Below are positions 1 to 9,795 of a DNA stretch of 64,000 nucleotides, in pieces. The position numbers and the translations under genes were made by a program. Where the stretch lies: positions 116,482,653 to 116,546,652 of the forward strand of contig OX578140.1 in assembly GCA_951213105.1 (NCBI GenBank). Direction: 5' to 3'. The stretch's first letter is position 1, and each line of letters opens with the position of its first letter. Below the pieces are notes generated by a model. That model was not told where the DNA came from. It saw only the letters and a list, made by a program, of their open reading frames with translations, and did not search any database. The DNA comes from Amaurobius ferox. Taxonomy: Eukaryota; Arthropoda; Arachnida; Araneae; Amaurobiidae.

Positions 1-145
1 CAGGATTGATTCTAGAATGAGTCCAAAATTTTTGGATAATTAACACGTTTCTTCACAAGCACAGCGTACACTGAAACAGTATACAATGAAACGGCAATTA
101 AGTGATCCACTAATTTCACAAAACAACCGATGCTATTAAAAAAAA

Positions 146-945
146 TTTGATGTGGGCAACACATGACTTACCTTATATAATGCAATGAATTTACTACTTT
201 TACAGTAAAAAAATAGATTGTTTTTATAGTAGATATTTATATTCTTTCCAAGATATTGAATTTTCGTCAATGAGTAGTCATTTTCATTGATTTAGAGTCA
301 TTTTTATCCATTTGGCGAGTTTTCCGTTAATTTAGCAACATTTAAAAAGTCGCCAAGTTGGCGACATTCCACCAAAATCTCGCCAAGAGTTATGAGCGGA
401 GAAATAAGTTATTCTTCAGCAGATAAATGACTATTGGCGTTCAAATACAAAAGTATTACTCACAGTATCTTTTTACATGAATGGAACGAGCTAGATCCAC
501 GAGAATGATGTCACCAAATTTATCGCATGGTATTACATATGAAAAGTGAACATTTTTTCTCAATAGGAAATATTTTACTTTTATTTTATATGATTTTTTG
601 ATAATTTTTTTGAAAAATGTGCAATATCTCGAGAACAGTTCATGTTACCGTTCTAAAATTTATGTCAATTGTTTTCTAATGAAAAATTACGTAAGAAATG
701 TCTATTTGCGTAACTTTATTAGAGGTTTTGATTTTTTGACAATTTTTTCAAATTTTCACTCGAAAATTTAGGGGGTGCTGAACATTCGATTGCGTATAAA
801 AACAATAGGCTTTCAGTATTTACGGATTGTAATTTTTGTACTAAATTTCGTTCGAATCGGTCCATTCGTTTGTCAGTTATCATTTCCACAGACTCACTGA
901 CACACACACACACACACAGACTTCACTTCAAAAATATGTATGAAC
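146..945 (+). mobile_element. Family A element, copy 1 (truncated)
   Basis: The left end reads TTTGATGTGGGCAACACATG and is followed by the family A body: GGCGAC-rich 'gccaagttggcgacatt' motifs, an ATCTCGAGAACAG core near 630 and a module near 845-870 that on the opposite strand reads 'ATGGACCGATTCGAACG'. An (AC)n tract follows at 900-918. The right-hand hairpin (ACTTTCCTTAT..ATAAGGAAAGT), seen in copies near 18.6, 45.3 and 45.7 kb, is missing. No coding capacity is visible. Confidence 0.8.
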
Positions 946-966
946 TGTGACGTATGTCACAGTTCA
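941..966. repeat. Perfect 11-bp stem palindrome
   Basis: TGAACTGTGAC and GTCACAGTTCA are exact reverse complements around a GTAT loop. It sits exactly where family A copy 1 loses its normal right end, so it may be the end of another inserted element or a breakpoint scar. The following bases to 1322 show no gene. Confidence 0.8.
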
Positions 967-1322
967 ATGTATCTCGTATTACGTTAGCTACTCTCCGACT
1001 GAGTGATGACTCCTTTTCATAACAGTATATGTAGAAACTTCTAGAACTCTCTCGTATCTCGTAGACTATTCGTTATTTCGAAATGTTTCTCGAACCTTCG
1101 AAAAGTCACCAAATGTCGCCAAATCTAGCAACTCCTTCGAACTTCAGCATATGGCAACTACCAGATTCACGCCATAGGAAAAGTTGATTGTACGGGTGTT
1201 TTCTCCGTCTGATTTCCAAGTTGGACACTAGTGAGAGAATTTTAGAGGTTCGTAACAATACCAACATGCATAGCTATCTAATGTACAGCCTGTTTAAAAT
1301 GCCTTTCTTTAAAAACGATGTA

Positions 1323-3102
1323 CAGCCACGGGAAAAAAACGCCCCACCCTCTGTTAATCGAGCATCGTTCATCGTAGAGAAAATTGAAAGATACCATTCG
1401 ATTAGGAATAACATCCACTATAAATTAATGTGCGTAAAATTTGTATAAGGGGCCGTCTTCATATCTAACTTTGACGCACAAACTTTGAAATTTTCAATGG
1501 CAACACCCAAGTTTGACAACATAGTTCGGATCTAGAGCAAAATTCAACCTATGATACCAATTTTCAAGTAATTTGGGGGAAGCGTTTCGGAGTTGTGAGT
1601 ATATAAACTTTTGAGATCCTAATGTTAAATTAGTTTCCAAGACTTCCATTCATATCGTCTGTAATAATTATTTGCTCACGCTGAATATTTGTATGACGTT
1701 ACTACTAAACAATCCAAACACATTTACGTGATTTTTATTTTTGTGGAAGTAATTGTTTGTATGAAATGTTAATTATGAAATCAATAATCGAAAAAATATG
1801 AATACAAACCTGGACACGTTTTGATAAAAATCGATTCACAAAGACTTTTTATATGTTTATGTAAAATTCTAGTTGTTTCCTCCCTCTAGTTCTTTCGAAA
1901 TGTTTAAATATTCAGCATCATGATGATTTCAGGGGTCGTATATTAGTTTAAAAAATTACTAATTTGAAAAAGTTATATTAATTGTAAGTTAATCTTTATT
2001 TAAGAAAGCGGGCATTTATTTTTACCCAGTTTTAATAAAAACTTTGTGTAAACAGTGTTGTATAGATGCAACCTAATGAACGTAATTCTGCTACTGTATT
2101 GAAGGGTGAAAACTTGTATTGTTATAAATGGGATCTACTTATATTACTGTCGATTAATAGTTCCGGAGCTACTGCGAGTTGAAATCGCCCACAAAATATG
2201 ATAATTTATAATAAAAAATATTTATATAAAACAATAACAAATTATAAAATTATGTGATACTAAACACCCACAAAACTTCAAGCTGTGATTGATAATCACG
2301 GAGGTTGCACACCGTATTGATACTTTTAAATTCGTCAGCAAGTTCCAACGGAGTTGTTTTGTTGCGTGATCTACAGATATTTGCTAGTCTCATAAATTAT
2401 TTTCGAAACAGCATTACAAAAAATAACATTTGAAAATAAACATTTCATTCTTCTTTATTTCTTCTTTCTTTTATTGACCCTTGCACGAATGCTCCATTAG
2501 TTTTTAGCAACGTACCCAGTGCGGCTTTTACCGCTAATAATCGTGCCCTATTTGAGGCTCACCTAATCCTACCCATTACAGACCCACTGCCTTAGTAACA
2601 CAGACACACACACACACAAGACAACACCACACCCAGCCATGAAAATGCTCACCCTCTCATGCAGGAATCGAACCTGCGACCCTTTGGCTGTGAGGTAAGC
2701 CATAATGCTGAATGTCAAGAGGATTGTTCAATAATTTACAACAGTGCTGTGGTCAATCAACGAAACATTGCCCTTCAAATTGCGCTTTTAAATATGGAGC
2801 TGATCCCCGAAAATTGCACATTCCGGAATGTTGAATATCTTCGGATATAAAGATAGAAACCTCTTTGAAAATTTGAATTTGGACTAATTTGGGTGTCTAG
2901 AACTTGTGGGTGACATCAAAATTGGGTGCTGCCATTGGAAATTTCAAAGTTTGTGCGGGTTTAGATATGAAGAAGGCCCCTTATGCAAATTTTACGCACA
3001 TTAATTTGTAGAGGATGTAATTCCTAATCGGATGGTATCATTCAATTTTCTTTACGATGAACGATGCTCGACAGAAGGTGGGGCGTTTTTTTTCCACGGC
3101 TG
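1323..3102. mobile_element. 1.78-kb non-autonomous element with ~200-bp inverted ends and TA flanks
   Basis: The segment 1323-1525 (starting CAGCCACGGGAAAAAAACGC) reappears in reverse complement at about 2905-3102 (ending GGCGTTTTTTTTCCACGGCTG in pieces). Both ends abut TA (1321-1322 and 3103-3104), as expected for Tc1/mariner-type insertion. No transposase is present inside. The interior is AT-rich and carries a nested SINE. The superfamily call rests only on the TA flanks and the TIR-like ends. Confidence 0.7.
2470..2705 (-). repeat. tRNA-derived SINE nested in the TIR element
   Basis: On the minus strand a tRNA-like head carries a B-box (GGTTCGATTCCTGC, about 2662-2676). It is followed by a body with 'GGGTGAGCATTTTCATGGCT', a short (GT)n tract near 2605-2617 and a tail towards 2470. 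The A-box side near 2690-2705 is weak. It is probably an inactive copy. Target-site duplications were not identified. Confidence 0.6.
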
Positions 3103-3309
3103 TACATTAAAATTCGATAAAAGATATAACCGAGTACTTCAACATGCATTGCAGGTGTCACCTTGTTGCAGGCAATGATGATACGCCTTTTCAACAAATA
3201 TTTATAGCCTTTCACATTTCGAGCGTTCCTTTTCATTAGGCCATTCTCCACAACTTTGTAACGGACTGTTTTCGCCTCTCTCTATCTCTCGCTTTGTTGC
3301 CGAGGTCGT

Positions 3310-3367
3310 TAAAGACCCAGACCACACGACCAACCCAAGGGTTTATGGCAGCAAGATGTGTGGCCGG
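3310..3367 (-). mobile_element. Family D mini-retroposon, copy 1 (58 bp, 14-bp TSD)
   Basis: The 14-bp string GTTGCCGAGGTCGT is repeated exactly at 3296-3309 and 3368-3381 and brackets 58 bp. On the minus strand the insert begins at the CCGG foot of a hairpin. The outer helix is CCGG-CCACAC with GTGTGG-T-CTGGG. The inner helices are GCC/GGT and AACCC/GGGTT, separated on the 5' side by a 3-nt bulge (ATA). It ends TCTTTA. The outer helix differs from the other copies by three compensated base pairs. It is too short to hold an internal Pol III promoter. Confidence 0.8.
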
Positions 3368-3381
3368 GTTGCCGAGGTCGT

Positions 3382-4150
3382 GTCCTGACTTCTTATTTCT
3401 CCGCTTGGGGGCGCTGCATCGCTTTTATTCGATATGGCATTGCCACTTTACTATAGGTAAATTTAAGTGTACCTTCATGGACCTCTCTCTAAAAATTTTT
3501 GGGATGCTTGTAAGAATCCTTTATATACGTATTTTAAATTTAGTAAAAAAATATGTAAACATTTTATAATTTGTAGAACTTCTTATCTTTCACTCCGGAA
3601 ATTTACGCTGAATAGAAAAAAATTAATTTACTGCTCACCCATTGTAACCTCTCTAGCGACTTTATCCTCTTTTGCCAGAGGCAATATATAAAATGTTTTC
3701 ATGAACTGCTGTGTATAATTCTATATGTATATCTAAGCGCTGCAAAACTCTGAAATCGTCGCTATCTGTTGAAGACAATTCCCGACATAAAACCAAATCA
3801 CCAACAAAAAATATTTTTACACAAAACTTTCCGTCGAGGACAACACATAAACACATACTTATCGTTAGTCACTTTTTACTGCATACTTGTTTCCAAATTA
3901 TTTCAGTGTAACACAGGAAATGCTATCTGGTACTGTCGCAAACAAAGACTTTGATAAGAAAGGTTTGATAAGCTTGAATGCCCAAGGGAGTTGACACATC
4001 AGAAGTTTAACAAATTAAAAAAGAGGTTTGAAAACTCTTTCCAGTGTACATATTTTTATCTCGAAAAATATATACACTATAGTTTAATTTTTTGTAAAAA
4101 AAAATACCTTCCATTCACATTAAACATTTATTGCACAAACCTCATCAATT
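3382..4150. other. No recognisable feature
   Basis: AT-rich sequence with short open frames of up to about 90 codons that lack any recognisable motif. I see no repeat shared with the rest of the window. Confidence 0.5.
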
Positions 4151-4159
4151 ATCTATCAT

Positions 4160-5753
4160 CATTATATATACTAAATGCCAGGTGTCCGTCTGCCTGTCAC
4201 GCTTTTTTAGGCACTTCCCAAATAAATAGAGACTTGCAATTTGGTATACGTGTCGATCGTTCGATAAAACCCCCTGGAAAAATAGAATTTTTTAAAAATA
4301 TTCTGTAGAGGGGTGCTCTACACCAAAACGTTCGAAAAGTGAAATGATAGAAAAGCATATTTTGCGATGACAGAAAGACTTAAAATTTGGAGTACGGGTA
4401 AACCGTTCGAAAGGAAGAAAATGTGAAATTCAGATTTTCGATATTTGTTACTTTAGGGGGGGCCGCGCACCGAAATGTTCTATTTGCCGAAAAAATGAGA
4501 AACGATAGTTTTAAAATTTGATAGAGGCTTAAAATTTGGTGCATGCTCTAATCATTTAATAAGAACACCAAAGACAATAGGGTTTTAAAAAATGTTCGTT
4601 TAAGGGAATTCTCTGGAGAAAAACGTTCGAAAGGTATCATTTAACTAATTAATTAATTAATTTCTAAGGTTAAAATTTGGTATATGCGCTAATCCTTTAT
4701 TGAAAACACCCAAGACAATAGAGTTTTTAAAAAATGTTCGTTTAAGGGAGTTCTCTAGAGAAAAACGTTCAAAAATTAAAAGCGATCATACTTCGAGATA
4801 CAATAGAAACTTCAAATTCGGTGTACGGGTTTGAAAGTAAAAACATGTGCAATTTCAGTTTTCCGATATTTTCTACTTTAGGGGTGCCGCAAACTCAAAT
4901 GTTCGATTTTCCGAATAAATAGAAATGCTTCTTTTAAAAATGTAATAGAGGCTTGATATTTTGTATAAGAGGCAATTATCTGATAAAAAACAAAAGAATA
5001 GAGTTTTTCAAAAATGTTCATTTAAGAGGATGGCTATTTCCTCCACACGAAAACGTTCGAAATATGAAATGACAGAAAAAATATGCTTCCTGATGGAATT
5101 AAAACTTCGCATTTGGTGTATAGGTAGATAGTTCAAAAGAAAAGAGTGTGCAATAGAAAATTTCCAATATTTGTAATTTTGAGGAGAACCGCACACCAAA
5201 ACATTCGAAAAGTGAAATGATAGAAAAACATGCTTTGCGATGAGATAGCGACTTACAATTTAGTGTATGGGTATATCGTTTGTAAGGAAGAAAGTGTGCA
5301 ATTTCAGATTTCCAATATTTTCTACTTTAGGGATGTCACACACCAAAATATTTGATTTGAATAATAAATGAGAAACGCCTATTTTAAAAATTGATAGAGG
5401 TTTGAAATTTGGTATATAGGCTAATCATTTAATAAAAACCCAAGAGACAAATAGAGTTTTACACAAATGTTCATTTAAGAGAGTGCTCCACATAAAAACG
5501 TTCGAAAGATGAAATGATAAAATTGCATGGGTCTGTATGAGATAGTACTTTAAATTTTGTGTGAGGGTAAATAGTTCGAAAGGAAGAAAGTGATCAATTA
5601 CAGTTTTGGAATTTTTCTTCTTTAGGGTGTTCCGCACACCAAAATTTTCGATTTTCCAAAGAAATGTGAAACGCGAATTACTCAAAAATTTACGTTATTT
5701 GGGGGTTGCTTATTGTGGGACAGTTGACTTTCAACGAGTGTTTGGCTAGTATA
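4160..5753 (+). mobile_element. Family C HINE-like element, copy 1
   Basis: It starts near TATATACTAAATGCCAGG followed by a short GTCCGTCTGCCTGTC tract. It ends near 5753 with ACGAGTGTTTGGCTAGTA, the kind of 3' end seen in Helentron-associated elements. Between the ends, a module of about 300 bp is repeated with divergence. Its landmarks are 'ATAGAGACTTCAAATTTGGT', 'GGAAGAAAGTGTGCAATTTC', 'GCACACCAAAA' and 'AAAACGTTCGAAAGG'. It has no coding capacity. A second copy lies in tandem beyond the Tc1 insertion. Confidence 0.7.
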
Positions 5754-5755
5754 TA

Positions 5756-7173
5756 CACTGCTAACAACTGAAATCGCAGCACCACAAAGTTGTAAGTGTA
5801 GCTTTATGTAAATCAGGCAATGGAAACAGCAAGGTGAGATATGCAAATTATCACAGTTTCGTTATGCATAGTGGCGTAACAACTTGCCCAGCAGCATAAA
5901 AGAGTCAGGTCAAGAAGAAGCGATATCACAGCTAAATTGTAGCGTCATTGGTTTTAGGTTGTAAAAATCATCACAGTATGCCAAGAATACGTTGATGTAC
6001 CGCATACGTTCAGTTGTCGTCAAAGGAAATGCAACCAATCATTGTTTTACGTAAGGGTGGATTAAACCTTCGAAGGGTCTCTGAATTATTGGGTTGTGAT
6101 GTGAGCACAGTTCACCGGTGTGTGTTACGGTTCGTGAAAGACAACGAAACGACACGAAGATCGGGTAGTGGAGCTTCCAGGTGTACCACACCACGTGAAG
6201 ATCGTATGCGTTGCGCGGAAGCCGTTTACCACAGCAACAGTGTTACAACGACATTTATCTCACACTACAGAAAACGAGGTTTCAACTCAACCAATTCAAA
6301 ACCGTTTGCATGATGCAGGACTCCGAGGTAGACGACCTTTTCGACACCTGCCGTTTCGGCATCTTCACCGGTTACGTCGCCTCCAGTGGTGTTAAATGAG
6401 ACGCAATTGGTCGACAGAATGGCGAAATATTCTGTTCACGGGTGAATCACGATTCTGTTTTGGTATGCCAGATGGCCGTACTCGCGAATGGCGTCGGCGC
6501 TTTCAACAATGCCACCGGGAAGCTTTTTCTATCAGCCGCCACACAGCTCCCCCTAAGTGGTATCGTGGTTTGGGGCGGTATAACATTTTGTGGACGAACA
6601 CATTTAGTCCACGTTTCTGACAGTATCACGGCACAACGATGCTTCCCTGACATTGTGAGATCTGTAGTACAACCATATGTGACAACCAGGCCTAGACTGC
6701 TTTTTCAACAGGATAATGCCAGGCCACACACTGCACGGGTAAGTATGAATAGTCTGCAAGGTGTTGATATCTTGCCTTGACCAAAATATTCTCCAGATTT
6801 GTCGCCAACTGAGCATATCTGGGACATCATGAGTCGCCGATTTAGAGAACTCCCAATTCCAGCAAACCATATTCAGTTAAAGCCCAATTCAAGCCCAATT
6901 AATTCAAGTCCAATTCTATGCTGTGTGGAATGCCATCCCTCATCACACCATTGACCATCTCATTGACGGGATGCCTCGTCGTATTCAATCCTGCATAGCC
7001 GCTCGCGGTGGACCTATTCCATATTGACCTAATATCAATAAAGTTCCATGCTTTCATTTTCCATGTATGATTTTTTGATCATTTGCACATCTCTATATTA
7101 CAATTATATTCTATAAATTCCCTAAGGATATATCAAGTTCTTCTTGGTGCTGCGAATTTCGTTGTGAGCAGTG
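5756..7173 (+). mobile_element. Tc1-like DNA transposon, complete ends, degenerate
   Basis: The left end CACTGCTAACAACTGAAATC and the reverse-complemented right end CACTGCTCACAACGAAATTC form inverted repeats of about 35 bp continuing through GCAGCACCA. TA flanks each side (5754-5755, 7174-7175). The length of 1,418 bp is slightly short for a Tc1 element. It is inserted at the junction of two tandem family C copies. Confidence 0.9.
5978..7026 (+). pseudogene. Tc1-family transposase pseudogene
   Basis: The ancestral product is a Tc1/mariner DDE transposase that binds the element's inverted repeats and cuts and pastes it at TA sites. The likely start is MPRIR at 5978, followed at once by a TGA in codon 6. 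An HTH-like N-terminal part reads QPIIVLRKGGLNLRRVSELL then DVSTVHRCVLRFVKDNETTR. The frame is lost near 6235, where the next frame continues LQRHLSHTTENEVSTQPIQN, and shifts again near 6395-6440. The catalytic region reads GIVVWGGITF, then QQDNARPHTARV, then a TGA replacing the usual Trp of LPWP at 6778-6780, then KYSPDLSPTEHIWD. Between the second Asp and the Glu I count 32 residues instead of the 34 usual for Tc1, which implies a two-residue loss. The tail RRIQSCIAARGGPIPY ends near 7026. With several stops and shifts it is clearly dead. Confidence 0.92.
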
Positions 7174-7175
7174 TA

Positions 7176-8284
7176 CAAATTGTCAAGTGACCGTCTGTCC
7201 CACTGTCTGTCTGTCTGTCCATCTGTCACGCATTTTTAGGACTTTCCATGTAGATAGAGACTTGCAATTTGGTACACGGTTTGATAAAGCCCCCAGGAAA
7301 AATCGATTTTTTTTTAAGGTTCTGTACAGGGCCTGCTCTACAACAAAACGTTCGAAAAGAGAAATGATAGGAAAGCGTACTTTCCGAAGAAATAGAGACT
7401 TCAAATTTGGTGTATGGGTAATTCGTTCTAAAAGGAAGAAAGCGTGCAATTTCAGATTTTCAATATTTGCTACTTTAGGGGGGCGCCCCACACGAAAATT
7501 TAGGATTTGCCGAACAAATGAAAAACGCTTGCTTTACAATTTGATAAAGACATGAAATTTGGTATATGGGCTAATCATTTGATGAAAACATTTGATGATT
7601 TGTTCAAAAGTGAAATGATAGGAAAACATATTTTGAGCTGAGATAGAGACTTCAAATTTTGTGTATGGGTATATCGTTCGAAAGGAAGAAAGTGTGCAAT
7701 TTCAAATTTTCAATATTTGCTAATTTAGGGGGTGCCGCACACCAAAATTTTCGATTTGGTGGACAAATGAGAAAAATCTGCTTTAAAATTTGATAGAGGC
7801 TTGATATTTGGTATATGGGTTAATCATTTGATAAAAACCCAAGACAAATAGAATTTTCTAAAAATGTTCTTTTAAAGGGTACTCCAAAGAAAATAGTTCG
7901 AACGGTATAAGTTGAAAAATAGTTGACGACAAACTATACTTAGGGTTGAGATAGAGACTTCAAATTTGATGTACGGGTAGATAGTTTGAAAGGAAGAATA
8001 TGTACAATTTAAATTTTCCAATTTTTTCTGCTTTAGAGAGTGCCGCAAACCCAAATGTTCGATTTTCAGAATAAATGAGAGACGCCTATTTTAAATGTGA
8101 TAGAGGCTTGATATTTGATATATGAGTCAATCATCTGATAGAAAACCCAAGAAGAATAGAGTTTTTAAAAAATTTTAATTTAAGGAGTTGAGTACTCCAC
8201 ACAAAAACATTCGAAAGGTGAAATTATAGAAAAATCATCCGTCGCCATAAAATAGAGACTTCAAATTTTGTATACTGGTAGATA
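7176..8284 (+). mobile_element. Family C element copy 2, first segment
   Basis: It starts CAAATTGTCAAGTGACCGTC then (GTCT)n, aligning with the head of copy 1. The body repeats the same ~300-bp modules. It is interrupted near 8284 by a LINE fragment and resumes at about 10643 within the same phrase ('GGTAGATA' then 'GGAAAGGAAGAAAGTGT'). Confidence 0.7.
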
Positions 8285-8949
8285 ATGATTTGGGTGTCTC
8301 TTTCGATGATACTTTTAACTTTCAGAGAGATATCGATAATATTATTAAAAGAGCCTACCAAAGACTTGGTTTCACCTTAAGATGATCTCGTGTTTTCGCC
8401 AGTTCTGATACGATTATTTGTATTTATATTATCCTTGTTAAACGAATTTTGGAAAATTGTGCAATGATTTGGGACCCTGTTTACAATCTGCATTCTCAAC
8501 GGATAGAAATCGTGCAAAATAAACTATTACACACTATTGATTATTCCCGGCCGTCCATACAGTTACCTTACACCTTTCTGGTAGGTCGGACGGTCTGGGT
8601 CTCAACAACAACACTATTGATTACAGATTGACTGGCTATTATCCTTATGATACGCATACGAGGGAACTCAGACAGAAATATAGTTTAATATCTCTTAAAA
8701 AAAGTAGAAGCTGGTCCTGCCTCTTGTTTTATAATAAGGTTTTAAATATTACTATTGATTGCCCAATTTTACTTTTTTGCCTGGAATTTCATATACTTGT
8801 CAATAATACTAGGAAAAAACTCTTTTTCACAATACTACTGTTAAACACAACTACATTAAATGATATTCTATCTACAAATGTGTTGATCTATATAATACCT
8901 ATTGTGCTGATATTGATATATTTAACTTGACTCCTGCCTCTTTTAAAAA
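8285..8949 (+). pseudogene. Non-LTR retrotransposon reverse transcriptase, C-terminal fragment
   Basis: Reading from 8285 gives DNDLGVSFDDTFNFQRDIDN, then KRAYQRLGFTLR, a stop, SRVFASSDTIICIYIILVKR and ILENCAMIWDPVYNLHSQRI. This is the thumb/C-terminal region typical of jockey/CR1/RTE-type LINE polymerases (pattern 'LGV.FD..L.F..HI', 'RSKLEY.S.VW.P'). After a 67-bp insertion it continues RLTGYYPYDTHTRELRQKYS and further to about 8935. The upstream polymerase core (YADD box) and the endonuclease are absent, so this is a 5'-truncated, decayed copy. It once copied its own RNA into DNA at a nicked target. Its 3' part is further split by two B elements. Confidence 0.85.
8544..8610 (+). mobile_element. 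Family D mini-retroposon, copy 2 (67 bp, 13-bp TSD)
   Basis: ACACTATTGATTA is duplicated exactly at 8531-8543 and 8611-8623, splitting the LINE reading frame. The insert reads TTCCCGGCCGTCC, an apical part CCT-TAC-ACC-TTTCT-GGT-AGG, then GGACGGTCTGGGTCT and a (CAA)n tail. The outer helix is CCCGG-CCGTCC with GGACGG-T-CTGGG. The tail and TSD indicate insertion by target-primed reverse transcription. The host LINE sequence on both sides gives an unambiguous empty site. Confidence 0.92.
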
Positions 8950-9730
8950 TCTGATGTGGGCAGCACATGACTTTCCCTGCAGACTTATATTAATGTTCTC
9001 TATATTTTAATTAAATTTATTTCACTTTTAATTCAATTTCCGTTCTCATTCGGTAACCGGGCTTATTTTCAAAGGTGGCGTAGGGAAAGTACGAAAAACA
9101 AAAATATCTCGAGAACGGCTAGCCCTAGTGTAATGGGGTTGGTCTTATTCTTTTCATCGTTAAAAATTGCGTATTAAATCAGCATTTAATGGATATATTT
9201 GAGTATACCCAGTTTTTTATTTTAGATATTGGCAATTTTTGCGGGCCATTTTGCAAAAAAAGGCAGGTTATTTTTTTCTGAATCGTACCAAAATCTAATC
9301 AGCACCAGGGTGACTAATACGTGACTCATCTACCGAATTTTGTGAAATTCGGTCTATTAGTTTTTCAGCTACAGTGGATACAAGCTTTTGCGGGCCATTT
9401 CACAAAAAAGGCGGGTTCTTTTATTCCGAATCGTACCCAAAACTAATCAGCACCAGCCCCGCCCACAAGAGATTTACCTACAAAATTTTGTGAAATTCGG
9501 TCCATTAGTTTTTTAGTTAGAGTGGATACAAAATCTGCAAAGACAGACAGACACACAGACACACAGACAGACAGACACACAGACACACACACAGACGTCA
9601 CGTTAAAAATGGTATTTTCGTATTCTAGAGGTCTCGAAACGTGTAGATCCGTCGAAAACTCGAGTTGCGATTTTCGGCATGATTCCAATACTTTCCCTAT
9701 ACATTACCATGTATTGCAGGGAAAGTAAAA
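8950..9730 (+). mobile_element. Family B element B1
   Basis: The left end TCTGATGTGGGCAGCACATG has a 5-bp stem (ATGTG/CACAT). It is followed by ACTTTCCCTGCA, whose reverse complement TGCAGGGAAAGT lies at the right end. Inside are an ATCTCGAGAACGGCTAG core, two copies of a ~140-bp unit beginning GCGGGCCATTT, an (ACAG/AC)n tract and the conserved segment with CTCGAAACGTGTAGATCCGT. The right end is a hairpin ACTTTCCCT..AGGGAAAGT then AAAA. It has no protein-coding capacity. Confidence 0.88.
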
Positions 9731-9795
9731 AAGCCTGTTTCAATGCGCTTGACATGTTTACTACTTAGTATTCTTGTATCTTATGCTCTGTACTT

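Noticed and set aside
3310..3367. Known self-cleaving ribozyme at family D
   Set aside because: The hammerhead core strings (CTGATGA, GAAA) are absent and I could not draw an HDV-like pseudoknot, so only a structured hairpin is claimed.
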